Source of the DNA: an uncultured Mycoplasmatota bacterium
GTDB lineage: Bacteria; Bacillota_I; Bacilli_A; RF39; UBA660
NCBI GenBank assembly: GCA_900552335.1
Contig: URZL01000001.1
Span: forward strand, 45,289 to 109,288
Reading direction: 5' to 3'
Length of the DNA stretch: 64,000 bases
Positions 45,785 to 54,630 of this stretch are shown here, piece by piece; position 1 is the first letter of the stretch; each line of letters starts with the position of its first letter. The notes beneath the pieces were generated by a model. The model saw only the letters and a program-made list of their open reading frames with translations. It was not told the DNA's origin and did not search any database. The translations under genes and the position numbers were made by a program.

Positions 45785-46297
45785 ATGGAAAATATTATTT
45801 GTATAAACAATGTGAAGAATAAAAGAATATATGTAAATGGTGATAAAACAGGTAATTATATTAGTGTTCTAGAAACAGGCTATGTTATTTTAAAAGATGG
45901 TACTTATATCATTTTGAGTAACAATCATGGTGAAAGCTTAACTGATTTTTACTTTTTATACCATGATGCTCTTCCTAAAAAAGAAAATTTTACAACCTAC
46001 GATGCTATTCCGATTTTATCTCATGATGGATTTGTCGTGTATATAGGTACAAAAAGAGATAATCGATTAGAGCAAACTGGTAATAATTTTGGATTTGCAC
46101 TTCTTTATTTACCAAATGAATTAACAGAAGAACAAAAAATAGCATGTAAAAAATTATTAGATACTAATTATCAGATTTTAAATCCAACACTTAAAAAAGT
46201 TGATATACAATATGGCTGTGGGGAAAATCTACAACTAGAATATTCTTTAGAGGAAGTTATGCAAATATTAAATAGTAAAGTAAAAACAAAGGTGTAG
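45785..46297 (+). CDS. Hypothetical protein
   Basis: 170 residues, soluble, beta-rich N-terminal half (NNVKNKRIYVNGDKTGNYIS) and a helical tail. No recognised family. It sits alone between efp and an SDR gene, with a weak start context. Confidence 0.5.
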   Translation: MENIICINNVKNKRIYVNGDKTGNYISVLETGYVILKDGTYIILSNNHGESLTDFYFLYHDALPKKENFTTYDAIPILSHDGFVVYIGTKRDNRLEQTGNNFGFALLYLPNELTEEQKIACKKLLDTNYQILNPTLKKVDIQYGCGENLQLEYSLEEVMQILNSKVKTKV

Positions 46298-46354
46298 TTA
46301 TCTATACTTTTTTTTCTATTTATGATACTATTATTCTTGAAAAAGGGTGATATT

Positions 46355-47089
46355 ATGAATCAAACTGTTTTAATAACAGGAGCTGGTACAGGAATAGGAT
46401 CAGCCATGGCAGTTATGTTTGCTAAAAATAAATATGATGTCATTCTTCATTATCATACAAGCTATGATCAAGCTATAAAAGTGGAAGAAGAATGTAAAAA
46501 ATATGGGGTAAATACACTATTGATAAAAGCAGATATTAGGAAAGAAGAAGACATTCAAAATATGGTAATTGAAGCAGAAAAAAATTTTTCTAAAATTGAT
46601 GTTTTAATTAATAATGCTGGAATTGCTATTGATACCTTATTTGAAGAGAAAACAAAAGAAAATTTTATGAAAACATTAGAAATTAACTTAGTGGGCACTT
46701 TTTTAGTATCAAAATATGTTTCTAACGTTATGTTAAAAAATAAATATGGTAGAATTATTAATATATCTTCTACAAATGGAATAGATAAATACTTTCCAAT
46801 GTGTTTAGATTATGATGCTTCCAAAGCAGGAGTTATTTCTTTGACACATAATTTAGCGTTGGAATTAAAGCCATATATTCATGTTAATTGTATTGCACCA
46901 GGATGGATAGGCACTGAAAATGAATTAAAAGATGTAGATGCTGAATTTATTAAAAGTGAAGCAGAAAAAATTTTTGTAAAACGAATTGGTAAACCAGAGG
47001 ATGTAGCCAATTTAGCACTTTTTTTAGCTAGTCCACAGGCTGATTATATTAACAATGAAGTAATTAAAATAGATGGTGGCATGTATTAG
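46355..47089 (+). CDS. Short-chain dehydrogenase/reductase (FabG/KduD-like)
   Basis: 244 residues. NAD(P) loop VLITGAGTGIGSAM, VLINNAGIA, catalytic Ser in INISSTNG and YDASKAG motif (Y-x-x-x-K) and IAPGWIGTE are present. The partner RpiB-family gene 9 bases downstream suggests a sugar or uronate pathway rather than fatty acid synthesis. ATG 46355 follows GGGTGAT; an upstream extension is unlikely. Confidence 0.85.
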   Translation: MNQTVLITGAGTGIGSAMAVMFAKNKYDVILHYHTSYDQAIKVEEECKKYGVNTLLIKADIRKEEDIQNMVIEAEKNFSKIDVLINNAGIAIDTLFEEKTKENFMKTLEINLVGTFLVSKYVSNVMLKNKYGRIINISSTNGIDKYFPMCLDYDASKAGVISLTHNLALELKPYIHVNCIAPGWIGTENELKDVDAEFIKSEAEKIFVKRIGKPEDVANLALFLASPQADYINNEVIKIDGGMY

Positions 47090-47098
47090 GGTGATTAT

Positions 47099-47737
47099 AT
47101 GAGAATTGGATTAATAAATGAAAATAGTCAAGCAAATAAAAATAAAATCATTTTTGAAAAATTAAATAAAGTTGCAAATCATTATCATCATGAAGTAATT
47201 AATTTTGGAATGATAGACAGTGAAGATAAAAGTCTAACTTATGTAGAAGAGGGGTTATTAGCAGCCATTTTATTAAATACAAAAACAGTAGATTTTGTGA
47301 TAACAGGTTGTGGAACAGGCGAAGGTGCAATGCTTGCATTAAATAGTTTTCCAAATGTTTTTTGTGGACTGGTAAGTGAACCATTAGATGCTTATTTATT
47401 TAGCCAGATTAATGCCGGTAATGCCATTAGCATTCCCTTTGCAAAGGGATTTGGTTGGGGAAGTGAAATTACATTATATAACATTTTTGAACAATTATTA
47501 AAACAAGACTTTGGAGGAGGTTATCCGATAGAAAGAAGAGAACCAGAACAAAGAAATAAAAAGATCTTAGATAATGTCAAAAAAATTACTTGTAAATCCA
47601 TGATTGAGATACTAAAAGAAATAGATCAAAACTTATTAATGAATGTAATAGATAGACCATTTTTTAAGGAAAATTTTGAAAAATATGCGGAAGAGGGAGA
47701 ATTGAAAACATATCTTCTTTCATTAATAAAAAAGTGA
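47099..47737 (+). CDS. RpiB/LacA/LacB-family sugar-phosphate isomerase
   Basis: 212 residues. The active-site loop ITGCGTGEGAMLALN with a Cys is the RpiB hallmark, and AYLFSQINAGNAISIPFA follows as expected. The C-terminal 60 residues extend beyond a 150-residue RpiB. Predicted aldose-ketose isomerase paired with the SDR gene. Confidence 0.75.
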   Translation: MRIGLINENSQANKNKIIFEKLNKVANHYHHEVINFGMIDSEDKSLTYVEEGLLAAILLNTKTVDFVITGCGTGEGAMLALNSFPNVFCGLVSEPLDAYLFSQINAGNAISIPFAKGFGWGSEITLYNIFEQLLKQDFGGGYPIERREPEQRNKKILDNVKKITCKSMIEILKEIDQNLLMNVIDRPFFKENFEKYAEEGELKTYLLSLIKK

Positions 47738-47829
47738 TAGAAATCATTTTTTTTGTCAAAAAATGTACAATAAAATAAAAAGAATAAAAAAAGAGCTGAA
47801 ATTATTGTATAGTATGATTGAGGTGTATT

Positions 47830-48921
47830 ATGGAACACGTAACAGAAGAACAGTTCAAAAAATATTTTGAATTAAAAAATAATTATGAAAAAAATCATAT
47901 TTCTTTAACCAAAGAAGAAATAGAATTTGTGAATAAGGTGAATGAACATGTAGTAAATTGTTTTTCATGTACTACTCATTTCAAACAAATGGAAGAACAA
48001 GAAAAGAAAAAACAAGAAGAAAAACAATCAGTAGAGCAATTAAGTGAAGAATATGGAATTGATTTTAAAAATATTAAACATATCCGTTTAAAAAATGGAA
48101 AAGAATATTATAAATTATATGATACAAAATTAAATAAAGATTATCTATTAGAACAGAATGATAAAAATAAAAATTTAAGTGAAGAATTTAAAGAAATTCA
48201 GCAACAAGTAAGGCAAACACAAATGTATTCTAGTACTTCCAATGCTGACGAGATTTTTCGCTATCAATTATTGCATTCTTCCAATGGCAGAAAACTATAC
48301 TCTATTTCAGAAATACAAAATCATCCAGATTTATTAGAAAACATTCCTACAGAGCAAAAGAAAGCCATTAATATATTATTAAAGAATAAAGATAATTTAC
48401 ATTTAATAAGTATTAATATAGAGTCTGGTATAGCAATTGATGAGAAACATGAGATGATTACAGCTGAACTTAATCCGTTAACAAAAGAATATGAAATTAA
48501 TAAACCACAAGAGTATCAATATGATTCCAATACTGTTACCGGTGTAGAAATCGTAGAAAATTTGGATTCTATTGATGTTAATGAGTATCAAATTGAAGTA
48601 GTAGACGATATTCCAACCGTAGTAAATGGAGAAGACTTAGATCCTGCTAAAGTGAAGTTTTTCTATGAATATCCAGAAGCGTTAAAAAAGCAACAATTGG
48701 ATCAAAAAAGACGACTTGCTTATTTAATTGCTATTAAAAAATATCAATTATTACAAGAGGCTAAAATAAGAAGGCTAGAACAGCAAGATGTAAAAAAATA
48801 CGTAAAAGTCAAAGACAATAAAAATAGAATGGCTGGTTTTGCTAGTCCTATTTTGTTAGCGCTACTAACAGGATTTGCTGGTGGTGTTATAACAACTATT
48901 ATGTATATGATTATTAAATAA
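47830..48921 (+). CDS. Tail-anchored membrane protein of unknown function
   Basis: 363 residues, mostly charged helices with one C-terminal membrane segment (about 340-360). The N-terminus has a Cys pair in VNCFSCTTHF, similar to zinc-knuckle anti-sigma-like heads, but I do not assign that. ATG 47830 is chosen over a start four codons earlier because GAGGTG lies just upstream of it. Confidence 0.55.
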   Translation: MEHVTEEQFKKYFELKNNYEKNHISLTKEEIEFVNKVNEHVVNCFSCTTHFKQMEEQEKKKQEEKQSVEQLSEEYGIDFKNIKHIRLKNGKEYYKLYDTKLNKDYLLEQNDKNKNLSEEFKEIQQQVRQTQMYSSTSNADEIFRYQLLHSSNGRKLYSISEIQNHPDLLENIPTEQKKAINILLKNKDNLHLISINIESGIAIDEKHEMITAELNPLTKEYEINKPQEYQYDSNTVTGVEIVENLDSIDVNEYQIEVVDDIPTVVNGEDLDPAKVKFFYEYPEALKKQQLDQKRRLAYLIAIKKYQLLQEAKIRRLEQQDVKKYVKVKDNKNRMAGFASPILLALLTGFAGGVITTIMYMIIK

Positions 48922-48988
48922 TACAGAGAAAACTGTATTATTTTACGATATATGTTATAAAAATAAGTGAAATTGTACTAAAATATAG

Positions 48989-49017
48989 TTGACAAACATA
49001 TATTACCTATGTATAAT
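48989..49017 (+). promoter_or_regulatory. Promoter of the infC operon
   Basis: TTGACA (48989-48994) and TATAAT (49012-49017), 17 bases apart. Confidence 0.85.
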
Positions 49018-49023
49018 ATTGGT

Positions 49024-49137
49024 GTATTAAAAAGGAAAGCAGTGTACCTACACTCACCTGATTGCTAAAGCAATAGGTAAATGCCGATAAATGATTTTAT
49101 TTGGGATTTTAGTGGGTACATTCTGTATCCACTTTTT
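49024..49137 (+). promoter_or_regulatory. L20-type leader with attenuator of infC-rpmI-rplT
   Basis: The leader ends in a terminator hairpin AGTGGGTACA-TTC-TGTATCCACT followed by T6 (about 49109-49137), just before the infC ribosome site. Upstream stems (GTGTACCTACACT and GATTGCTAAAGCAATAGG) fit the family of L20 leaders in which excess L20 promotes termination. Assignment rests on position and on this layout. Confidence 0.75.
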
Positions 49138-49153
49138 TATGGAGGTGTCTAGT

Positions 49154-49681
49154 ATCGCAAGAGAAAAAGATTTGTACATTAATGAACAAATACGTGCTAA
49201 AGAAGTAATGGTAATTGGTCCAAAAGGAGAACAATTAGGAGTAAAATCTATAAAAGATGCTTTAACGTTAGCATCCTATGCAGGGTTTGATCTTGTTTTA
49301 ATGAATTCAAATGCAACACCAGCGGTTTGTAAGATTATGGATTATAATAAATTTAAGTATGAAAACAAGAAAAAACAAAAAGAAAATTTGAAAAAGCAAC
49401 GTGAAAGTAATTTAGATCTTAAAGAATATAGACTTTCTGTCACAATTGATAAACATGACTTTGATACACGTGTTATCAATTCAAAAAAGTACTTAGAAAA
49501 AGGTCATAAAGTAAAAGTTTCTATTCGTTTTAAAGGAAGAGAAATGGCCCATCCAGAACTTGGAAAAGAAGTTTTGCTTCGTTTTGCTAACACTTTAGAA
49601 GATGTAGCAGAAATCGAACAAAAACCAAAATTAGAGGGTAGAGTTATGGCCATGATGCTAATGCCAAAAAAAGAAAAATAG
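49154..49681 (+). CDS. infC: Translation initiation factor IF-3, start at ATC
   Basis: 175 residues. DLYINEQIRAKEVMVIGPKG at the N-terminus and the C-domain KVSIRFKGREMAHPELGKE are diagnostic. Best start is the rare ATC at 49154, exactly 6 bases after GGAGGTG (49141-49147). The only ATG nearby (49139) overlaps that ribosome site. infC is known to use non-standard start codons for self-regulation. First gene of infC-rpmI-rplT. Confidence 0.9.
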   Translation: MAREKDLYINEQIRAKEVMVIGPKGEQLGVKSIKDALTLASYAGFDLVLMNSNATPAVCKIMDYNKFKYENKKKQKENLKKQRESNLDLKEYRLSVTIDKHDFDTRVINSKKYLEKGHKVKVSIRFKGREMAHPELGKEVLLRFANTLEDVAEIEQKPKLEGRVMAMMLMPKKEK

Positions 49682-49691
49682 GAGGAATTAT

Positions 49692-49883
49692 ATGCCAAAG
49701 TTAAAAACACATAAAGGTACTGCTAAAGTAGTAAAAGCAAGAAAAAATGATTTTAAAATAGGTACACCAGGTTCAAGACATAATACTGGAAAGAAAAATG
49801 CTGCAAGTAACAGAAAATCAAGAAAAGGTTCTATGTTAAGTACAGCTGATTATTCAAGAATTAAAGGAATTTTAGGAAAATAA
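49692..49883 (+). CDS. rpmI: Ribosomal protein L35
   Basis: 63 residues, basic; [20 protein letters not shown] and [19 protein letters not shown] match L35 closely. AGGAGG precedes the ATG. Confidence 0.95.
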   Translation: MPKLKTHKGTAKVVKARKNDFKIGTPGSRHNTGKKNAASNRKSRKGSMLSTADYSRIKGILGK

Positions 49884-49899
49884 TAGAAGGAGGATATAT

Positions 49900-50436
49900 A
49901 TGGCAAGAGTTAAAGGTGGAACAATTCATCGCGCAAGAAGAAAAAAAGTGATGAAATTAGCAAAAGGATATTTTGGAAGTAAACATAGATTATATAGAAC
50001 AGCAAAAGAACAAGTAATGCATTCTTTAAAATATTCTTATAGAGATAGAAGACAAAAGAAAAGAGATTTCAGAAAATTATGGATTACAAGAATTAATGCA
50101 GCTTGTAGAATGAATGACATTAGTTATTCAAAATTCATTAATGGATTAAATAAAGCTGGTATCGAAATTAACAGAAAAATGTTATCAGAACTAGCAATTG
50201 ATGATGCACAAGCATTCGCAAGTTTAGTTGTAATTGCAAAAGATGCTTTAGAAGGTAAAACAGTAAAAGCTGAAGTAAAATCTGAAGTAAAAGAAACAAA
50301 AAAAGAAGCAAAAGCAGAGGTTAAAGAAGATTTATCTAAATTAACAGTAGCTGAACTTAAAGAAATGGCAAAAGCTAAAAATATAGCTGGTGCTAGTACT
50401 ATGAAAAAAGCAGAATTATTAGAAGCTTTAAAATAA
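49900..50436 (+). CDS. rplT: Ribosomal protein L20 with C-terminal Rho-N/SAP-like extension
   Basis: 178 residues against about 118 in most bacteria. Residues 1-117 are standard L20 ([40 protein letters not shown]). A Lys/Glu/Val repeat linker ([19 protein letters not shown]) follows. Residues about 143-178 ([33 protein letters not shown]) form the helix-extension-helix fold of Rho-N/SAP nucleic-acid-binding domains. The frame is unbroken and ends at a terminator. Confidence 0.9.
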   Translation: MARVKGGTIHRARRKKVMKLAKGYFGSKHRLYRTAKEQVMHSLKYSYRDRRQKKRDFRKLWITRINAACRMNDISYSKFINGLNKAGIEINRKMLSELAIDDAQAFASLVVIAKDALEGKTVKAEVKSEVKETKKEAKAEVKEDLSKLTVAELKEMAKAKNIAGASTMKKAELLEALK

Positions 50437-50458
50437 TCATTCATTTGATTATTTTTTT
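50432..50458 (+). terminator. Terminator of the infC operon
   Basis: AATAATCA pairs with TGATTATT then T7; overlaps the rplT stop. Confidence 0.75.
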
Positions 50459-50526
50459 CTTACATTATTTTATTGACTATCAAACAAATGTATGCTATCA
50501 TTAAAACATGATAGGAATGTGATAAG

Positions 50527-51024
50527 ATGAAAGATTTATATATTGATTTTGATGGAGTAATATTAAATACAATTGAAGAAGGATATAACAATATGAGAAA
50601 ATTAGGATTAGATCCTAAAAACTCAAGCGATTGTGGTAAGTATTTTGGAACACTGGATTGGGATAATTTTATTAGTCATACATCTCAAATAAATAATAGC
50701 ATTGATAATATCCAAAGAATTATCGATTCTAATCGTTTTAACGTATTCATTTTAACGCATATTAACTCATTAGATGAGGCAGTTGCAAAGGTAAATTATG
50801 TAAGAAAATATTTGAAAGACATTACAATTATTCCTGTCCCAAGAAAGATTAGTAAAACTCAAATGGTACATAGTGAAAATGCTATTTTAATTGATGATTA
50901 TGCTGGGAACCTAAGAGAATGGGAAGCAGCAAAAGGAATAGGTGTACGTTTTTCCTTAAAAAATAATGGGAAAGGTTTTTATGCAATAGACCATTTAGAT
51001 GAAATTTTAGATTTACCAATCTAA
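50527..51024 (+). CDS. HAD-family phosphatase-like protein
   Basis: 165 residues. Motif I YIDFDGVILNT (nucleophile and acid Asp), a motif II-like Thr in VFILTHINS, Lys in VPRKISK, and motif IV ILIDDYAGNLREWE resemble 5'-deoxynucleotidase-type HAD enzymes. Substrate unknown. It sits alone between the infC operon and ffh. Confidence 0.75.
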   Translation: MKDLYIDFDGVILNTIEEGYNNMRKLGLDPKNSSDCGKYFGTLDWDNFISHTSQINNSIDNIQRIIDSNRFNVFILTHINSLDEAVAKVNYVRKYLKDITIIPVPRKISKTQMVHSENAILIDDYAGNLREWEAAKGIGVRFSLKNNGKGFYAIDHLDEILDLPI

Positions 51025-51061
51025 AATTTTTTAGTATAATAATAAATACTGAGGTGATAAC

Positions 51062-52369
51062 ATGTTTGAAAGTTTAGGAGATCGTCTACAAAATGTTGTT
51101 AGTAAAATAAAAGGCTATGGAAAAATTACAGAAGAAAATATTAGTGAAATTACAAGAGAAATTAGATTAGCGTTACTAGAAGCGGATGTAAACTACCAAG
51201 TTGTAAAAGAATTTATCAATACGGTAAAAGAAAAAGCTTTAGGAGAAGAAGTAGCAAAATCTTTGAAACCTGGTGAACAATTTGTCAAAATTGTAAAAGA
51301 TGAATTAGTTGAATTATTGGGTGGAGAAAAAAAAGATATAAATTTAAATGGAAATCCAGCTACTTTAATGTTAGTTGGTTTACAGGGCTCTGGTAAAACA
51401 ACAACAATTTCAAAATTAGCTAATTTTTTAAGAAAAAAACACAAAAAGAAACCTCTTTTAGTAGCCTGTGATATTTATAGACCAGCAGCAATAGATCAAT
51501 TAAAACAATTAGGAAAAGAATTAAATATTCCTGTATATGAAGAAGGAACAAATGATCCTGCCAATACGGTAAAAAATGCTGTAGAATATGCAAAACAAAA
51601 TGGCTTTGACTATGTATTAGTAGATACAGCAGGTCGTTTACATATTGATACAGAATTAATGGAAGAATTACAACAAATTAATGAAACTGTTCCAATGGAT
51701 GAAATCATATTAGTAGTAGATAGTATGACAGGACAAGATGTCATTAATGTCATCAATGGATTTCATGATGCTTTACCACTTACAGGAGCTATTTTAACAA
51801 AACTAGATGGAGATACTAGAGGCGGTGCCGCTTTATCAATTCGTCATTTAACTAACATTCCAATTAAATTTATTGGGGTAAGTGAAAAAATGGATGGTTT
51901 AGAGGAATTTTATCCAGAAAGAATGGCTACTCGTATTTTAGGCATGGGAGACATTATGACCATGTTAGAAAAAGCGGAAGCTGTAATAGATGAAGAGTCC
52001 GCTTTAAAGGCAGCTAAAAAAATGCAAAAAGGAAATTTTGATTTAGAAGATTTTTTGGAACAATTAAACCAAATAAAAAAATTAGGACCTTTAGAAAATT
52101 TAATAAAAATGATTCCAGGAGCTAAAAAAATGGGATTAAACAACGTTAATATTAATCCTAAGGATTTAGCACATATTGAGGCAATCATTCAGTCGATGAC
52201 GCCAGAAGAAAGAAAAAATCCAGATATTTTAAAAGCTAGTAGAAAAATCAGAATTGCCAAAGGAAGTGGCAGAAGTGTAGAAGAAGTAAACCGTTTATTA
52301 AAACAATTTGAAGAAATGAAAAAAATGATGAAAATGATGAAAAATGGTAATTTTAAGATGCCATTTTAG
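51062..52369 (+). CDS. ffh: Signal recognition particle protein Ffh
   Basis: 435 residues, N-G-M domain order. GTPase motifs LVGLQGSGKTTTISKL, DTAGRLHID, ILTKLDGDTRGGAAL and GVSEKMDGLEEF; the Met-rich M domain begins near residue 300 and ends in a Met/Lys tail. Binds signal peptides and 4.5S RNA. GAGGTGA precedes the ATG; the usual ylxM is absent. Confidence 0.96.
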   Translation: MFESLGDRLQNVVSKIKGYGKITEENISEITREIRLALLEADVNYQVVKEFINTVKEKALGEEVAKSLKPGEQFVKIVKDELVELLGGEKKDINLNGNPATLMLVGLQGSGKTTTISKLANFLRKKHKKKPLLVACDIYRPAAIDQLKQLGKELNIPVYEEGTNDPANTVKNAVEYAKQNGFDYVLVDTAGRLHIDTELMEELQQINETVPMDEIILVVDSMTGQDVINVINGFHDALPLTGAILTKLDGDTRGGAALSIRHLTNIPIKFIGVSEKMDGLEEFYPERMATRILGMGDIMTMLEKAEAVIDEESALKAAKKMQKGNFDLEDFLEQLNQIKKLGPLENLIKMIPGAKKMGLNNVNINPKDLAHIEAIIQSMTPEERKNPDILKASRKIRIAKGSGRSVEEVNRLLKQFEEMKKMMKMMKNGNFKMPF

Positions 52370-52377
52370 GGGGAAAT

Positions 52378-53103
52378 ATGAAAGAACAAATAGAGAAATA
52401 TAAACAATTATTTTCTCTTATGTTACAAGATTTAAAAACACAGGGGAAAAGGCATAAACAAATACCTAATATTTTAACTTTATCACGTTTAACAGCACCG
52501 TTAATTATTATACCTTTATTTATAACAGGAAACTTTATGACTGCCTTTTATAGTATTGCAGCATTTTCTTTGACAGATGCTTTGGACGGTTTTATTGCTC
52601 GCACCTTTCATTTAACAAGTGAGCTTGGAAGAGATTTAGATGCAGTCGCAGATAAACTATTTGCAGCAACCCTATTAATCTCGTTAAGTACGGTAAATCC
52701 TATTTATCTTATTTCTTTATTAATGGAAATAGTAATAGGTAGTATATGTGCGAATAAAAAAATAAACAAAATAGATATTAGAACATGTAAAGTAGGAAAA
52801 TTAAAAACAATTTTATTAGATGTATCCATTGTACTAGGAATGGGTTCTATATTATTAGAATCTTCTCCGATTTTATTAAATGTATTATGTGGTATTACAA
52901 CTTTATTACAAATGAAAACAGCTACTGAATATATAAGAGTAAATGATGTAAATTTAAGTCAACAAGAAGATACTCCAAAGGAAAATGTTCAGTCTGAAAA
53001 TTTAGAAAAAACAGAATATCATAAAACAATAAAATATCCATATAAATATACAGAAAATAAAAACAAGGCAAAAACTTTAGTAAAAACAAGAGAGAAAAAA
53101 TAG
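52378..53103 (+). CDS. CDP-alcohol phosphatidyltransferase-family protein
   Basis: 241 residues. The catalytic motif LTDALDGFIARTFHLTSELG followed by RDLDAVADK (D-x2-DG-x2-AR-x8-G-x3-D-x3-D) is intact, within 4-5 membrane segments. PGP or cardiolipin synthesis is possible; a second family member lies at 59907. The last 60 residues are polar and basic. It follows ffh after 8 bases (AGGGGG site). Confidence 0.8.
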   Translation: MKEQIEKYKQLFSLMLQDLKTQGKRHKQIPNILTLSRLTAPLIIIPLFITGNFMTAFYSIAAFSLTDALDGFIARTFHLTSELGRDLDAVADKLFAATLLISLSTVNPIYLISLLMEIVIGSICANKKINKIDIRTCKVGKLKTILLDVSIVLGMGSILLESSPILLNVLCGITTLLQMKTATEYIRVNDVNLSQQEDTPKENVQSENLEKTEYHKTIKYPYKYTENKNKAKTLVKTREKK

Positions 53104-53125
53104 GAATTTACACATTCCTTTTTTT
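53102..53125 (+). terminator. Terminator after CDP-alcohol transferase gene
   Basis: AGGAAT-TTACAC-ATTCCT followed by T7. Confidence 0.75.
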
Positions 53126-53165
53126 CATACATTCATATGATAAACTAGGTAAGGGGGAAATAATT

Positions 53166-53453
53166 ATGTTTTCAAATAGATGTTGCTCATCTAATAGAAA
53201 AAATATGTTTGGATTTGGTATGAATCAAGGATTTATGGGTACACCAATGGTAGAACAACAAGTAGTAGAACCAACTATTACAAAATGTGTAGAACAAGAA
53301 TTCTATCATGAAGTACCACATGTATGTCCAATTCATACACATACAATTAACAAACATATTTACAAACACACTTATACTCCACAATATACTTGTTCAGAAG
53401 AATGTCAAGTTCAAAATATTGATTGTGGAAAATGTTCTGGTTTTATGGGATAA
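53166..53453 (+). CDS. CotD-like spore coat protein
   Basis: 95 residues, rich in Cys, His and Tyr. HVCPIHTHTINKHIYKHTYT and the surrounding Cys residues match the CotD pattern of a His-rich P-H-x-x-P-x-H-x-T core. N-terminal CCSSNRKNMFGFGMNQGFMG is Gly/Met-rich. Likely a small coat or surface protein. Confidence 0.7.
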   Translation: MFSNRCCSSNRKNMFGFGMNQGFMGTPMVEQQVVEPTITKCVEQEFYHEVPHVCPIHTHTINKHIYKHTYTPQYTCSEECQVQNIDCGKCSGFMG

Positions 53454-53477
53454 AAGTTATTTTTTATCCTTTTTTTG
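53448..53477 (+). terminator. Terminator after CotD-like gene
   Basis: GGATAAAA pairs with TTTTATCC, followed by T7. Confidence 0.75.
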
Positions 53478-53505
53478 TGATATCATATTAACAAGGAGTT
53501 GCTAT

Positions 53506-53898
53506 ATGAAAGTATTAACCATTAAAGAGCCATGGGCCACTTTAATTATAGAAGGCTATAAGCTGTATGAATTTCGAACCTGGAAAACAAACTATAGAGG
53601 AAAACTATTAATTCATGCAGGCCTTAATTCAGAAAGAGATAATGTAGAAAAATTTAAAAAATATCATTTAAATCTTTCAAAAGGAGAAATTATAGGAGAA
53701 GCAGAATTAGTTGATTGCATATTGGTGGATAAAGAGTTTAATCAAAAGTTATTAAAAATGGATTCTACTATATATGGACAAAGTACTCATGAAATGAAGT
53801 ATGCTTGGAAACTAGAAAATATTAAAAAATATGATAGAAAAATTTCAGTAAAAGGCAAATTAGGACTATGGAATTATAGTGGTGATGAAGATGATTAG
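53506..53898 (+). CDS. ASCH-domain protein
   Basis: 130 residues. KVLTIKEPWATLIIEGYKLY, EFRTWKTNYRGKLLIHAG and GEIIGEAELVDCILV are the ASCH fold landmarks. Family members bind RNA or act as amidohydrolases on modified nucleosides. ATG 53506 follows AAGGAG; an upstream extension would run through the coat-gene terminator. Overlaps the GNAT start. Confidence 0.85.
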   Translation: MKVLTIKEPWATLIIEGYKLYEFRTWKTNYRGKLLIHAGLNSERDNVEKFKKYHLNLSKGEIIGEAELVDCILVDKEFNQKLLKMDSTIYGQSTHEMKYAWKLENIKKYDRKISVKGKLGLWNYSGDEDD

Positions 53899-54352
53899 AT
53901 TGGAAGATTATGTATTAAAAGTAGCAGATATAACAGATACGACTGATTTAACTTTTTTTAAACGAATGAATCAAAATAAAGAATTCCAAAAATATTTTGG
54001 AACAGTTTCTATGCAAAAAGAGATAGAAAACAGTATCTTTATGAATGATTTTATAGTGATACATGAAGTGGAAAAGATAGGCTATATCCATTTGTCAGAT
54101 AAAATAGAGAAAGACTCTATTTGTGCAGTGACTTTATATTATTATATCGATCCATATTATCGAAATAAAGGAATAGCTACTCGATTACTCGGACAACTGA
54201 TAGATCACCTGCAAAATTATGAAAAAATAAATTATATTATTTTGAATATTCATAAGGAAAATATTCCAAGCATTAAAGTTGCTATCCAAAACGGTTTTAT
54301 AAAAAATCTAGAGGATGATGAAGAAATGCAATTTATACGTAAACCTTTGTAA
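53891..54352 (+). CDS. GNAT-family acetyltransferase
   Basis: 153 residues. YYYIDPYYRNKGIATRLLGQ is the acetyl-CoA loop (R/Q-x-x-G-x-[GA]); NIPSIKVAIQNGF follows. Substrate unknown. ATG 53891 is chosen near GGTGAT and overlaps the ASCH stop. Its last 32 bases (54321-54352) reappear at 56115-56146 with 4 differences. Confidence 0.8.
   Translation: MIRLEDYVLKVADITDTTDLTFFKRMNQNKEFQKYFGTVSMQKEIENSIFMNDFIVIHEVEKIGYIHLSDKIEKDSICAVTLYYYIDPYYRNKGIATRLLGQLIDHLQNYEKINYIILNIHKENIPSIKVAIQNGFIKNLEDDEEMQFIRKPL
54321..54352 (+). repeat. Direct repeat A: GNAT 3' end (left copy)
   Basis: Encodes the final EEMQFIRKPL and stop. The right copy (56115-56146) encodes EEIQFVRKAL and stop, 28 of 32 bases identical. 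The inserted cassette lies between them. Confidence 0.8.
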
Positions 54353-54397
54353 AACTAAGATTTCTTTATAAAAAATGGATTGAATAATAACACAAAA

Positions 54398-54512
54398 TTT
54401 GATAAAATAAATGTGTAAACAAAAATAGTAATATAGTTTGTAAGTAGCAAATCATTTATTAAGTTTACTATATGCAAACGGGGGGGGGGTATTTTACCAA
54501 CCTTTTTTTGTT
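54398..54512 (+). repeat. Poly-G leader repeat, copy 2 (full)
   Basis: Same AAAAATAGTAATATAGTTTG core as copy 1. Hairpin 54436-54479 (GTTTGTAAGTAG with CTATATGCAAAC), then ten G (54480-54489), then TATTTTACCAACC and T7, where GGTA-TTT-TACC extends the G tract into a terminator-like fold. It lies 26 bases before the ATG of a 30-residue peptide. Confidence 0.8.
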
Positions 54513-54537
54513 ACTATAAAATAGGAGGAAAAACATT

Positions 54538-54630
54538 ATGAATGATACAATAGCAGTAGAATTAGAATTATTAGATATTATTCAACAAATAAAAGCAGAA
54601 TTAACAGAAAGAAGTGAAAAAAATGACTAA
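54538..54630 (+). CDS. Small leader-type peptide of cassette
   Basis: 30 residues, starting MNDTIAVELELLDIIQQIKA, helical and acidic. ATAGGAGGA lies 6 bases before the ATG. Its stop overlaps the start of the 490-residue gene, so the two are coupled. Directly follows poly-G leader copy 2. Confidence 0.6.
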   Translation: MNDTIAVELELLDIIQQIKAELTERSEKND

